A DNA stretch of 64,000 nucleotides from an uncultured Stenotrophomonas sp. (GTDB lineage: Bacteria > Pseudomonadota > Gammaproteobacteria > Xanthomonadales > Xanthomonadaceae): the NCBI RefSeq assembly GCF_945952405.1, contig NZ_CAMFIA010000010.1, positions 62,001 through 126,000 of the forward strand, read 5' to 3'. Positions 10,121 through 21,973 of the stretch are shown here, in pieces. How positions within the stretch are numbered: the first letter of the stretch is position 1; the number at the start of each line of letters is the position of its first letter. The position numbers and the translations under genes were made by a program. The notes under the pieces are model-generated. The model saw only the letters and a program-made list of their open reading frames with translations, made no database searches and was not told where the DNA came from.

Positions 10121-10566
10121 CGGCGGCGCTCCAGCAGCATCGCCAGGTAGCGCTCACGCGCCCAGCTGCGCACGGAGGCCACTTCGGTGGCGTCCACTCG
10201 CGGGCGGTAGGCACCTTCGGCCAGCAGGCTGCGGCGCGCTTCGGGCAATGTGCCCTGCGGGTCCACGCGTTGCCACCAGGCCGCGTCACGCAGCGATTCG
10301 CTGCCCGGCCGTGCATGCCGTGCAGCACGCCGCAGCAGGCCCGCAATCGCCGCCAGTTCCGCGCTGGCCTCGGTGCAGGCCGCCAACTCCTGGTCGAACA
10401 CCTGCAACCAGCGCTGGCGCCGCCGGTGGCGCTTCCACCACAGCAAGGCCAGCACCACGATCACCAGCACCAGCGCGCCGCCGATCATCAGGTATCCGGG
10501 CGCCGGCGGCCACCACGGCGGCGCCGGCGGCAGCTGCACATCGCGCAGCGGCAGGGTGGCACTCAT
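10117..10566 (-). CDS. DUF4381 domain-containing membrane protein
   Basis: 149 residues with one strong transmembrane helix (GYLMIGGALVLVIVVLALLWW) followed at once by a basic run (KRHRRRQR), then a helical cytoplasmic part ending in RERYLAMLLERRR. Size, topology and position between the DUF58 and batA genes fit the DUF4381 family. It shares 4 bp with both neighbours, which suggests coupled translation. The function is unknown; the operon suggests it is a structural partner in the MoxR/Bat membrane complex. Confidence 0.8.
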   Translation of the reverse strand: MSATLPLRDVQLPPAPPWWPPAPGYLMIGGALVLVIVVLALLWWKRHRRRQRWLQVFDQELAACTEASAELAAIAGLLRRAARHARPGSESLRDAAWWQRVDPQGTLPEARRSLLAEGAYRPRVDATEVASVRSWARERYLAMLLERRR

Positions 10567-11492
10567 GCCGGCACCTCGGTCGGCGACGGCGCCAGCCAGG
10601 CATCACTGGGCGCGTCGGTGGACAGCACCTGCACATCGACGCGACGCGCACCGAGCTGGCGCCGCAGTTCCTGCAGCGGCTCGACGAAGTGCGCCTGCCA
10701 GTGGGCCTGCACCTCGCTGCGGCGCAGATCGAGCCCGATCCGCTGCTGCGCGGTCTGGAACTGCAACGCGGCCGACGGCGGCTGCAGTTCCAGCGGATCG
10801 ACCAGCAGCACCAGGCTGAGGTCATGGTGCTGGGCCAGCGCGCTCCAGCGCACCGCGGGAATGCGTGCCGCCTGCTGCGGGTCGGCCAGCACCAATATGC
10901 GTGCGCCAGGGCGCAGCACGCGGGCGGCGTGATCGAGCGCACGCTCCAGGCCCAGATCATCAGCAGGCGGCTGCGCATACCAGCGCGTCAGCGCGTCGAG
11001 CACGCGCAGTACGCCGCGCGGCCCACCCGCAGGCGCAACCGGCGGCTCGCGATCACTGCCGCGCAGCGCCCCGATGCGGTCGCCACGACGCTGCGCCGAC
11101 CATGCGGCAACGGCACCCGCGCGCGCGGCCTGCACCGACTTGAAGCGCACCCGGGTGCCGAAGTACAGCGCCGGCGAGGTATCCGCCACGATCAGGCTGA
11201 CCCGCTCGCGCTCGGCCTGGAACAGTTTGGTATGCGCGCGACCGGTACGTGCGGTCACGCGCCAATCGATGTGCCGTGCATCATCGCCGGCCACGTACTC
11301 GCGTGACTCGGCATATTCCATGCCACGCCCGCGCAACGGAGACGGTGCCTGCCCGGCGTTGCCGGCACGGCCCCGGCGCGGCGGCGGTGGCCGCTGTGCC
11401 AGGCGGCGCAGGGCCACCAGTTCAGAGAGTTGCGGGCGCAGTCCGTCGCCGTCGCTGGCGATGGATGCGGATTCCAGGGTTGATCCGGTCAT
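10563..11492 (-). CDS. DUF58 domain-containing protein
   Basis: 309 residues. The DUF58 hallmark EYAESREYVAGDDARHIDWR appears around residues 65-85, followed by a vWA-like fold (VSLIVADTSPALYFG). Proteins of this family nearly always sit beside MoxR ATPases, as here, where the moxR stop is only 8 bp upstream. They are thought to link the ATPase to a target. There is no signal peptide or membrane helix, so it should be cytoplasmic. Confidence 0.88.
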   Translation of the reverse strand: MTGSTLESASIASDGDGLRPQLSELVALRRLAQRPPPPRRGRAGNAGQAPSPLRGRGMEYAESREYVAGDDARHIDWRVTARTGRAHTKLFQAERERVSLIVADTSPALYFGTRVRFKSVQAARAGAVAAWSAQRRGDRIGALRGSDREPPVAPAGGPRGVLRVLDALTRWYAQPPADDLGLERALDHAARVLRPGARILVLADPQQAARIPAVRWSALAQHHDLSLVLLVDPLELQPPSAALQFQTAQQRIGLDLRRSEVQAHWQAHFVEPLQELRRQLGARRVDVQVLSTDAPSDAWLAPSPTEVPA

Positions 11493-11500
11493 GCGCAGGC

Positions 11501-12523
11501 TCAGGGCGCCGGCACCCGGGCCAGCAGCTCCTGCACCAGGCGTTCGCCATCCCAGCCTTCGGCGGTGGCCTCGTAGCTGGGCAGCACGCGATGGCGCAGC
11601 ACGTCTGCGGCGACCGCGCGTACATCGTCGGGGGTAACGAAGTCACGCCCCGCCAGCCACGCCCGCGCACGTGCGCAGCGCTCCAGCGCGATGGAGCCAC
11701 GCGGGCTTGCGCCCCAGGCGATACGGCGGCCCAGCCCGGCGTCATAGCGCGACGGTTCACGCGAGGCCAGCACCAGCTCGATCAGGTAACGTTCCAGCGC
11801 GGGCGCCATGTGCAGGTCCAGCACTTCGCGGCGGGCATCGAACACATCCTGCATCGGCATCTTCTCCGCCACCGGTGCAGCCTCGCCCAGCGCGCCACGG
11901 GCACGCTCGCGCGCCAGGCGCAGGATCTCCGACTCGGCGGCCTGGTCCGGGTAGCCGATGCGCACATGCATCAGGAAGCGGTCCAGCTGCGCTTCGGGCA
12001 GGGGGAACGTGCCTTCCTGTTCGATCGGATTCTGCGTGGCCATCACCAGGAACAGCGGCGGCAACGCATAGGTATGCCGCCCAACGGTGACCTGGCGTTC
12101 ACCCATCGCTTCCAGCAGCGCCGACTGCACTTTGGCGGGCGCACGGTTGATTTCGTCGGCCAGCAGGATCGGATGGAAGATCGGGCCAGGCACGAATTCG
12201 AAGCGGCCTTCCTGCGGGCGCCAGATCTCGGTACCGGTCAGGTCGGCCGGCAGCAGGTCGGGGGTGAACTGCACGCGGGCGAAATCGGCCTCCAGGCGCG
12301 AGGCCAGCGCACGGATGGCCGTGGTCTTGGCCAGCCCCGGTGCGCCCTCCACCAGCAGGTGGCCGTCCGCCAGCAGCGCGATCAGCAGGCGCTCAACCAG
12401 CGCGGCCTGGCCGACGATCTCGGCTGACAGTGCGTCACGCAGCTGGTTGAAGGCCAGATGCAGGCGGGAGGACGCCGGCGCAGGCGGCGGAACGGTTTCG
12501 GGCATCGGCGGTGGCAGGTTCAT
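11501..12523 (-). CDS. MoxR family AAA+ ATPase
   Basis: 340 residues from the ATG at 12523 ([14 protein letters not shown]). The open frame runs further upstream, but that part is translated repeat DNA (DPRPAWI repeats) and is not believed. The Walker A motif is [11 protein letters not shown] (about 58-68), Walker B is [11 protein letters not shown], and sensor 1 is [24 protein letters not shown], all typical of MoxR. These chaperone-like ATPases help mature or insert metal cofactors or assemble complexes. It is the first gene of the six-gene moxR/bat operon, and the gap in front holds tandem SMAG repeats. Confidence 0.93.
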   Translation of the reverse strand: MNLPPPMPETVPPPAPASSRLHLAFNQLRDALSAEIVGQAALVERLLIALLADGHLLVEGAPGLAKTTAIRALASRLEADFARVQFTPDLLPADLTGTEIWRPQEGRFEFVPGPIFHPILLADEINRAPAKVQSALLEAMGERQVTVGRHTYALPPLFLVMATQNPIEQEGTFPLPEAQLDRFLMHVRIGYPDQAAESEILRLARERARGALGEAAPVAEKMPMQDVFDARREVLDLHMAPALERYLIELVLASREPSRYDAGLGRRIAWGASPRGSIALERCARARAWLAGRDFVTPDDVRAVAADVLRHRVLPSYEATAEGWDGERLVQELLARVPAP

Positions 12524-12611
12524 GGGGGCCTTTGACCGGCGCGGGACGGCACGGGTTCCCGCCATCATCGCAGGGTGCTCCCGGGAAGGCATCAAGAACG
12601 GCTGAATGGCC

Positions 12612-12712
12612 ATCCACGCAGGGCGTGGATCTACCGCTATCCACGCAGGGCGTGGATCTACTGGTATCCACGCATGGCGTGGATCTACTGGCATCCGCTC
12701 AGGGCGTGGATC
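12612..12712. repeat. tandem SMAG/REP array, 27-bp period
   Basis: Four copies of ATCCACGCAGGGCGTGGAT-type palindromes begin at 12612, 12639, 12666 and 12693. The spacing is exactly 27 bp, the third copy has CATGG in its loop, and the fourth is degenerate. Copies 1-3 are followed by CTAC, the complement of the GTAG mark of S. maltophilia SMAG repeats. The array lies between the moxR start and the pilQ stop. Confidence 0.9.
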
Positions 12713-12734
12713 CGGCGGTTACGGCCGGCGCAAA

Positions 12735-12767
12735 CGAACAAGGGCCGCACGCGGCGGCCCTTGTTCG
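12735..12767 (-). terminator. terminator of the pilMNOPQ operon
   Basis: A perfect 14-bp stem (12735-12748 with 12754-12767) with a 5-nt loop lies 20 bp past the pilQ stop. On the minus strand it is followed by a short TTT. Confidence 0.75.
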
Positions 12768-12786
12768 GGGTGCAGCGGGTGCGGGC

Positions 12787-14757
12787 TCAGTTCTGCTTGG
12801 CCACGCGCAGCACCTTCGGCGTCACGAACACCAGCAGCTCGGCCTTGTCCTTGCTGCGGCCGCGCTTCTTGAACAGGTTGCCCAGGAACGGCACGTCGCC
12901 CAGGAACGGCACCTTGCTCACGCTGCTGCGGTCGGTGAACTCGTACACGCCACCGATGACCACGGTCTGGCCGTCATCCACCAGCACCGCAGTGTTGACT
13001 TCGCGGCGGTTGATTTCCGGCACGGTGCCGTAGCCCTGCAGCTGGATCAGGCGCTCGACCTCGTCCTTCTTCAACTGCATGTTGAGGAACACGCGGTTGT
13101 CGTTGGTGATGGTCGGGGTCACCTTCAGCTCCAGCACCACTTCCTTGAACTGCACGTTCGGCGTGGCAATGCCGCCGCTGCCGCCACCGCTGATGGTGAC
13201 GTAGCCGATTTCCTTGCCCTGCTTGATCAGTGCTTCACGCTGGTTGGTGGTGACCACGCGCGGGTTGGAGATCACTTCGCCGCGGGCTTCTTCCTGCATT
13301 GCCGACAGTTCAACGTCCAGCAGGTAGCCGGCATTGAGGATCGACAGCGCCAGCGAGCCCGGTGCGCTGTTCGATACGGCCGGAAGGTTGAAGTTCAGGC
13401 CGCGGGCGATCGACGGCAGCAGCGCCACCGGCGGCGGGCCGACACTGCCACCGGCTTGCCAGTCGCGGTAGGCCTTGGCATTGGTCGCTTCGGTATCGAC
13501 CTGCGACTTGCGGGTGTCCGCGTTGGATTTCAGGTCGCCACTGAAGTACACGTTGTCACGGCTGCCACTGATGCCGAACTTGGCGCCCAGTTCGCGGGCG
13601 AAGGTATCGGTGGCGATGACGATGCGGCTTTCGATCAGCACCTGGTCGACCGGCCGGTCGATCACACCGATCAGTTCACGCATGCGCGCGATCTTCTTCG
13701 GGATGTCACTGATCATCAGCGTGTTGGTGCGCTCGTCGGCGACGATACGGCCGCGCGAGGACAGGAAGCCACTCTCTTCCTGCGACGTCGAGCCACTACC
13801 ACCGGCACCGCTGCCGCCGCTGTTGCCACCGATGCCCTTGGCTTCGGTCAGCGCTTTGAAGATCTGGGTGGCGCTGTGGTAGTTGATCTGGATGTAGTCG
13901 GTGACCAGGTCCTCGCGGTTCTCGATGGCGATGCGCGCGTCTTCCTTCTCCTGCTCGAACTTGGCCAGTTCCGCCTGCGGCGCGACCCAGATCACGCTGC
14001 CGTCGCGACGCTTGTCCAGGCCCTTGGCACGCAGCACGATGTCCAGCGCCTGGTCCCACGGCACGTTGACCAGGCGCAGGGTCACATTGCCCTGCACCGA
14101 ATCGGAGGCAACCACGTTGAGGTTGGATTCCTCGGCGATCAACTGCAGGACCGTGCGCACCGGCACGTCCTGGAAGTTGAAGGTCACCGGCTTGCCGGTG
14201 AATCCGCGCTGGCCCACGGCCTTGGCGGCCTGGGTGACGCTGCCGGCGGTCACTGCACCGACCGCGGCCGGTGCCTGCCGCGGGCTGATCTCGACCACGT
14301 ACTCGTTGCCGCTCTGGTAGGCCAGCGATTCCACCGCGCCACCGGTGCTCAGCACCAGCTGGGTGCCGGCGCCGGACGGCTTGGCGTCGATGCGCTGCAC
14401 CGGCGTGGCGAAGTCGGTGACGTTCATCGGCTTCTGCAGGTTGGCCGGCAGCCGGGCATTGCCGACATCGACCACCACGCTGTTGCCCTGCGTACGCAGG
14501 TCCGGAACCGCGCCCTGGCCGTCGAACTGGACGATCAGGCGTCCAGCGCCGTCATCGCCACGCTTGAAATCGATCTTGGCCACCGACAGGCCGGCCGGCG
14601 CGGTCGCCGGCGCCACGGTGGCACCCACCGGCTTTTCCGCCGGTGCGGCGGCCAGGGCCGGAGCGCAGGCCAGCATCAGCGCGACTCCCAACGCGCTGAT
14701 ACGGTTCAAGGTAGAGCGCCGGATGGGACGCAGCCCCTTGGCTTGGTGAAAGGTCAT
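12787..14757 (-). CDS. pilQ: type IV pilus secretin PilQ
   Basis: 656 residues. A signal peptide (ISALGVALMLACAPALAAA) is followed by an AMIN-type beta domain (about 50-150), an STN/N0 region (VTFNFQDVPVRTVLQLIAEESNLN, about 195 on), an N1-type domain, and the C-terminal secretin domain (RGEVISNPRVVTTNQREA; PFLGDVPFLGNLFKKRGRSKDKAELLVFVTPKVL). It forms the outer-membrane ring through which the pilus fibre leaves. A Gly/Ser-rich insert (GGNSGGSGAGGSGS) lies before the secretin core. It is the last gene of pilMNOPQ, 21 bp after pilP. Confidence 0.96.
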   Translation of the reverse strand: MTFHQAKGLRPIRRSTLNRISALGVALMLACAPALAAAPAEKPVGATVAPATAPAGLSVAKIDFKRGDDGAGRLIVQFDGQGAVPDLRTQGNSVVVDVGNARLPANLQKPMNVTDFATPVQRIDAKPSGAGTQLVLSTGGAVESLAYQSGNEYVVEISPRQAPAAVGAVTAGSVTQAAKAVGQRGFTGKPVTFNFQDVPVRTVLQLIAEESNLNVVASDSVQGNVTLRLVNVPWDQALDIVLRAKGLDKRRDGSVIWVAPQAELAKFEQEKEDARIAIENREDLVTDYIQINYHSATQIFKALTEAKGIGGNSGGSGAGGSGSTSQEESGFLSSRGRIVADERTNTLMISDIPKKIARMRELIGVIDRPVDQVLIESRIVIATDTFARELGAKFGISGSRDNVYFSGDLKSNADTRKSQVDTEATNAKAYRDWQAGGSVGPPPVALLPSIARGLNFNLPAVSNSAPGSLALSILNAGYLLDVELSAMQEEARGEVISNPRVVTTNQREALIKQGKEIGYVTISGGGSGGIATPNVQFKEVVLELKVTPTITNDNRVFLNMQLKKDEVERLIQLQGYGTVPEINRREVNTAVLVDDGQTVVIGGVYEFTDRSSVSKVPFLGDVPFLGNLFKKRGRSKDKAELLVFVTPKVLRVAKQN

Positions 14758-14778
14758 CGTGCTATCCCCAGTAAACGA

Positions 14779-15315
14779 TCATTGATCTTCAAGCGAGAGC
14801 GTTGCCGGCCGTTCCAGCCAGCCGCCCGCGCCATCCGGCACCAGTTCGATCAGCTCCACGCGGTCCTCGAAGACCGCCGTGACCCGTCCGTCACTCTGCC
14901 CGAGGTAACCGCCCGGGCGCACCCGGTAGGTCACCTTGTCCGGCCCCATCACCAGCGCCACGGTACCTGCGCCGGTGCCGATGGTACCGACCATGTCCAG
15001 CGCATCCAGCGGGAAGCCTTCCAGCGGCTCCTTGCGCCGGTTCGGATCCGGACGCAATCCGCCATTCCCCTGCTGCGGATTGGTCCAGGCATCGGTGAAC
15101 GGATCGCGCATGCCCTGCGCGGAGTATTCGAAGGTTTCGAACTGCTGCATCACCGGCAGCGGCTCCAGCGGTTGCGCCGGTCGCGCGCGCTCGCCTTCCA
15201 CCCACTTCTCGAGGTTGGGCGCATCGCCCGGCGTGCTGGTCACGTCGCGGCCGCAGGCGGCCAGCAACAGGACCGAGGCCACCAGGGCACCCCGTACAAG
15301 GAAGGAACGGATCAC
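14779..15315 (-). CDS. pilP: type IV pilus assembly lipoprotein PilP
   Basis: 178 residues with a lipobox (VLLLAACG, Cys near residue 21). The middle has the PilP pattern FEYSAQGMRDPFTDAW and GFPLDALDMVGTI, then a small beta-domain (VTYRVRPGGYLGQSDGRVTAV). PilP is an inner-membrane lipoprotein that joins the PilMNO complex to the PilQ secretin. Its start overlaps the pilO stop as ATGA. Confidence 0.95.
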   Translation of the reverse strand: MIRSFLVRGALVASVLLLAACGRDVTSTPGDAPNLEKWVEGERARPAQPLEPLPVMQQFETFEYSAQGMRDPFTDAWTNPQQGNGGLRPDPNRRKEPLEGFPLDALDMVGTIGTGAGTVALVMGPDKVTYRVRPGGYLGQSDGRVTAVFEDRVELIELVPDGAGGWLERPATLSLEDQ

Positions 15316-15968
15316 TTCTTGCCCTCCTTGCCGGCTTCAACCTTCTGCTGTTCCTGCACCTCGGTCTCGTCCAGGTAGCGATAGGTCTTGACCGTGCCGG
15401 ACAGTTCCAGCGCGCCGCTGCGGACGTTGCCGCTGGTCTTGTCCTTGGGCTTCAGGTTGATGTCGTGCATGGTCAGGATCACCACCCGCGGCAGCGAGGC
15501 CACGCCGCTGACGAAAGCACCGAACTGGTGGTAGCTGCCCACCATCCGCAGCTTGATCGGCTTCTCGGCGTAGAACTCCTTGATCTGCTCCTGCTCGGGC
15601 TCGAACAGCTCGTTGGTCAGGCCGCTGGACAACGCGGTCTGCGAGATGTCGATGATCAGGTCGGGCATTTCCGTCTTGCTCGGCAGCTGCCGCAGCATCT
15701 GCTGCAGCACCTGTTCCATCTGCGCCAGCTGTTGCTTCAGCGGTGCCAGGTTCACCGCGCGTTCCTGCTGCTTGGTGAACTCGGCACGCAGCTCGGCTTC
15801 CTTCGACTCCAGGCCGGCCAGTTCATCGCGCTTGCCGCTGATCAGCAGCATCCACGCCAGGAACATGATCACCAGCGCCAGCACCGTGCAGAACACGATC
15901 TTGGCCTTCTGCGGCCAGTTGCCGATGTCGTTGAAATCCAGGTTCTTCAGGTCGATTTTCTGGCTCAT
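15312..15968 (-). CDS. pilO: type IV pilus inner-membrane protein PilO
   Basis: 218 residues: a short cytoplasmic N-terminus (MSQKIDLKNLDFNDIGNWPQ), one membrane helix (IVFCTVLALVIMFLAWMLLI), a coiled-coil (about 50-100) and a ferredoxin-like periplasmic domain. It pairs with PilN to form the periplasmic alignment complex. The overlap with pilN is ATGA at 15965-15968. Confidence 0.95.
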   Translation of the reverse strand: MSQKIDLKNLDFNDIGNWPQKAKIVFCTVLALVIMFLAWMLLISGKRDELAGLESKEAELRAEFTKQQERAVNLAPLKQQLAQMEQVLQQMLRQLPSKTEMPDLIIDISQTALSSGLTNELFEPEQEQIKEFYAEKPIKLRMVGSYHQFGAFVSGVASLPRVVILTMHDINLKPKDKTSGNVRSGALELSGTVKTYRYLDETEVQEQQKVEAGKEGKK

Positions 15969-16884
15969 GCGCGATCCCCCTGCAACGGGGCGATGAAGGC
16001 CTGCGGCGGCTGCGCCAGGCGGCTGCCCTCCGGCTTCGGTGCGGGCTTGGCCGCCGGTGCGGGTGCGGCAACCGGCTGGTTCGGCTTGGCCGGTGCACTG
16101 GCCGGTGCCGCAGCAGGTGCTGCCGGCGCCGGCGCGGCCGGGTTCGCTGCCGGGCCTGCGCCCGGAGCCACCTGCGCGGCAGGCGTGGCAGCGTCGGGGC
16201 CTGCGGCGAGCGGTGCCACCGGTGCCGGTGCCGGCGGTGGTGCGGTAGCGGCGGTCGCGACCGTGCCATCGGCGTTCAGCCCCGGTGCCGCGGTGACCTC
16301 TTCGCTCTGTGCCGGCAATTTCACCTTGACCACGAACACGTACGGCAGCGCCTTGATGTCGGCCAGCGGACCGGCCTTGCCGTCCTTGTCCTTCTCGGGA
16401 TCACGCGCCTCGATGATCGACAGTTCCGGGTTGGTCATCCAACCGGACGTCTCGAGGTTGCGCATATAGGCCGAAACACGCGCATTGGACTGGGTGCGGC
16501 CCTCCAGGGTCAGCACGTCGCCTTCCTGCTTCAACGCGGTCAGCACCACGCCGTCCGGGATCGTGCGCACCAGCGCATCGAACAGGTGGACCATCTGCGA
16601 GCGCTTGGCCTGCAGTTCCTCGATCACCTTCTTGCGTGCCAGCAGGCGATCCTTCTGCGCGTCGAGGCGATCGATCTCCTTGTTCTGTTCCTTGACCTTC
16701 TCGATCTCGGCTTCCAGATAGGTGTTGCGGTCCATCTGGCCGCTCACCTGGCGGTCGTAGTAGAACCAGATCAGCAGCGACAGCAGCAGGCCACCCACGG
16801 CGGCCATGCCCAGCATTGCGTAGAACTCGCGCTGGCGTTGCTTGCGCCGTTCGGCGCGCCAGGGCAATAGATTGATACGTGCCA

Positions 16885-16885
<1 letters not shown>
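15965..16885 (-). CDS. pilN: type IV pilus inner-membrane protein PilN
   Basis: 306 residues from MARINLLPWRAERRKQRQRE, the conserved PilN start that binds PilM. The frame is open upstream, but that part overlaps pilM. A membrane helix (MLGMAAVGGLLLSLLIWFYY) and coiled-coil come first, then the periplasmic domain to about residue 220. The C-terminal 80 residues are a long Ala/Pro-rich tail that PilN from enteric bacteria lacks, so the protein is longer than usual. The start overlaps the pilM stop by one base (TGATG). Confidence 0.94.
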
Positions 16886-20586
<3,701 letters not shown>

Positions 20587-20600
20587 GGAAGGGATTGATG

Positions 20601-20623
20601 GGTGCCAACCGTGGGTTGGCACC
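20601..20623 (+). terminator. hairpin after the PBP1A gene
   Basis: A 10-bp perfect stem GGTGCCAACC/GGTTGGCACC with a 3-nt loop, 14 bp past the stop. It lacks a T run and may equally be a REP-type repeat. Confidence 0.5.
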
Positions 20624-20694
20624 TCCGCGAAATCCCCACGCAGATGTCACATCCTTGCGCTAGTCTGTAGCCAGGTCGCAACAGGAGTCATCGC

Positions 20695-21339
20695 ATGCAT
20701 CGCGCCCGCCAGCATGCTGCCAGCCAGACCCGCGAGCGGCGTCATCGCCTCGCCCACGAAGCCGCCCGCCTGATGGCCGAAGGCGGTATCCGCGACTACC
20801 ACCAGGCCAAGTTGAAGGCCGCCAGCCGGCTCGGCATCCACGACGATGCCTCCCTGCCCCGCAATACCGAGATCGAAGACGCGCTGCGCGAATACCAGCG
20901 GCTGTTCTCCGGCCCCCGCCACGGCAACGAACTGCAGCGCCGTCGCGAAGCGGCGATGCGTGCGCTGGAATTCCTTCACGGCTTCGCCCCGCGCCTGGCC
21001 GGCCCGGTGCTGGACGGCACTGCCGATGCCAACAGCCCCGTGCAGCTGCACCTGCACAGCGATGATCCGGAAGCCGTGCACCGCTTCCTGGACGAACATG
21101 GCATTCCCGCCGAATCGCGGATGCGCCGCCTGCGCATGGATCGCGAGCGCAGCCTGGATGTACCGGTGTGGGTGTTCAGCGCCGAGGAGCTGACCTTCGA
21201 CCTGGCCGTGCTGCCCTACGACGCCCTGCGCCAGGCTCCGCTGTCGCCGGTGGATGAGAAGCCGATGCGACGTGCATCTGCCACGCAGCTGCGGCAGGTA
21301 CTGGCCGAGGCGGAGATCACCGCGTACATCGGCGGCTGA
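20695..21339 (+). CDS. conserved hypothetical protein
   Basis: 214 residues, Arg- and Ala-rich, with no signal peptide or membrane helix. The N-terminal third is helical and basic (MHRARQHAASQTRERRHRLA). The C-terminal part is alpha/beta with LDGTADANSPVQLHLHSDD, VPVWVFSAEELTFDLAVLP and SPVDEKPMRRAS. I do not recognise a catalytic motif; the C-terminal part faintly recalls a nucleotidyltransferase-like fold, which is only a guess. Related genomes probably carry it as a conserved unknown. It stands alone between the PBP1A terminator and a convergent hairpin. Confidence 0.75.
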   Translation: MHRARQHAASQTRERRHRLAHEAARLMAEGGIRDYHQAKLKAASRLGIHDDASLPRNTEIEDALREYQRLFSGPRHGNELQRRREAAMRALEFLHGFAPRLAGPVLDGTADANSPVQLHLHSDDPEAVHRFLDEHGIPAESRMRRLRMDRERSLDVPVWVFSAEELTFDLAVLPYDALRQAPLSPVDEKPMRRASATQLRQVLAEAEITAYIGG

Positions 21340-21356
21340 CGCGCCGGCTGCTGGAA

Positions 21357-21382
21357 ACGCAGCCGGGGCCACCCGGCTGCGT
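21357..21382. terminator. bidirectional hairpin between convergent genes
   Basis: A perfect 11-bp stem ACGCAGCCGGG/CCCGGCTGCGT with a 4-nt loop lies between two converging stop codons. There is no T run on either side. Confidence 0.5.
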
Positions 21383-21401
21383 CCGCACGCGTGGTGCCTG
21401 C

Positions 21402-21764
21402 TCAGCGCGCAGGTACCACGATGACCCGATCGACATCGATGTCGGTCGGCTTGAAGCGATGCGTGTCGACCTTGCCGTGCAGCTCGACCACGGTATCGGC
21501 GCCGATCGCCTGCGGCGGCAGGTCTTCGTCGTCGATCTCGACCTCGATCTGGCCGCTGGCATCGCGGAACTGGTAGCGCTCCTTGCCCAGCTTGGCGACC
21601 AGGGTGCCGCGCAGCACCACCGGGTGATCATCGCGCTGGGCACGCGCATCGGCCACCGTGCTGGCAGCGGTACCCGCACCCGGGCCGGTGTACTGCGCGG
21701 AAGCCTGCGGGCTCAGCACGGCCAGCGGCGCGGCGATGAGGGCAATGGCGAGCAGTCGGTTCAT
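21402..21764 (-). CDS. YgiW/YdeI family OB-fold stress tolerance protein
   Basis: 120 residues from MNRLLAIALIAAPLAVLSPQASA, a clear signal peptide, so it should be periplasmic. The mature part has the bacterial OB-fold (BOF) pattern VVLRGTLVAKLGKERYQFRDASG, then IEVEIDDEDLPPQ and VELHGKVD. YgiW/YdeI proteins are linked to stress and cationic peptide tolerance and may bind small ligands. The frame extends upstream through repeat DNA, but the signal peptide fixes the start. It is a single gene. Confidence 0.88.
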   Translation of the reverse strand: MNRLLAIALIAAPLAVLSPQASAQYTGPGAGTAASTVADARAQRDDHPVVLRGTLVAKLGKERYQFRDASGQIEVEIDDEDLPPQAIGADTVVELHGKVDTHRFKPTDIDVDRVIVVPAR

Positions 21765-21862
21765 GGTGTACTCCGTGGAGGGAAAGACCCTGAAGTTTCT
21801 ATCGCCTTGCATGTGATGCCCATGCAACAGATCCGAAAAGAGGTGAAGACGCGACGCGGGAA

Positions 21863-21886
21863 ATGTGTGGACCCACGGCCCACATC
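21863..21886. repeat. GTGTGGACCCACGG hairpin repeat, copy 1
   Basis: An imperfect hairpin ATGTG-TGG...CCCACAT around CCACGG. A closely similar unit with a clean 7-bp stem is at 56586-56606. It lies between the YgiW gene and the gltA terminator. Confidence 0.5.
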
Positions 21887-21918
21887 CACCATCGACCGGC
21901 CCCAGCCCCTTCGCCGGC

Positions 21919-21950
21919 AAAAAAAAACGCCCCGCGGATGCGGGGCGTTT
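21919..21950 (-). terminator. intrinsic terminator of gltA
   Basis: An 11-bp perfect stem (21925-21935 with 21940-21950, core CGCCCCGC) with a 4-nt loop. On the minus strand a run of nine T residues (21919-21927) follows. It starts 24 bp past the gltA stop. Confidence 0.9.
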
Positions 21951-21973
21951 CCAGCACAACCTACGCGGGGCGA

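Noticed and set aside
12524..12694. Longer MoxR N-terminus with DPRPAWI repeats
   Set aside because: It is translation of the tandem SMAG array, with no match to MoxR proteins.
12612..12712. CRISPR array
   Set aside because: The units are palindromes with 27-bp period and no variable spacers; no cas gene is near.
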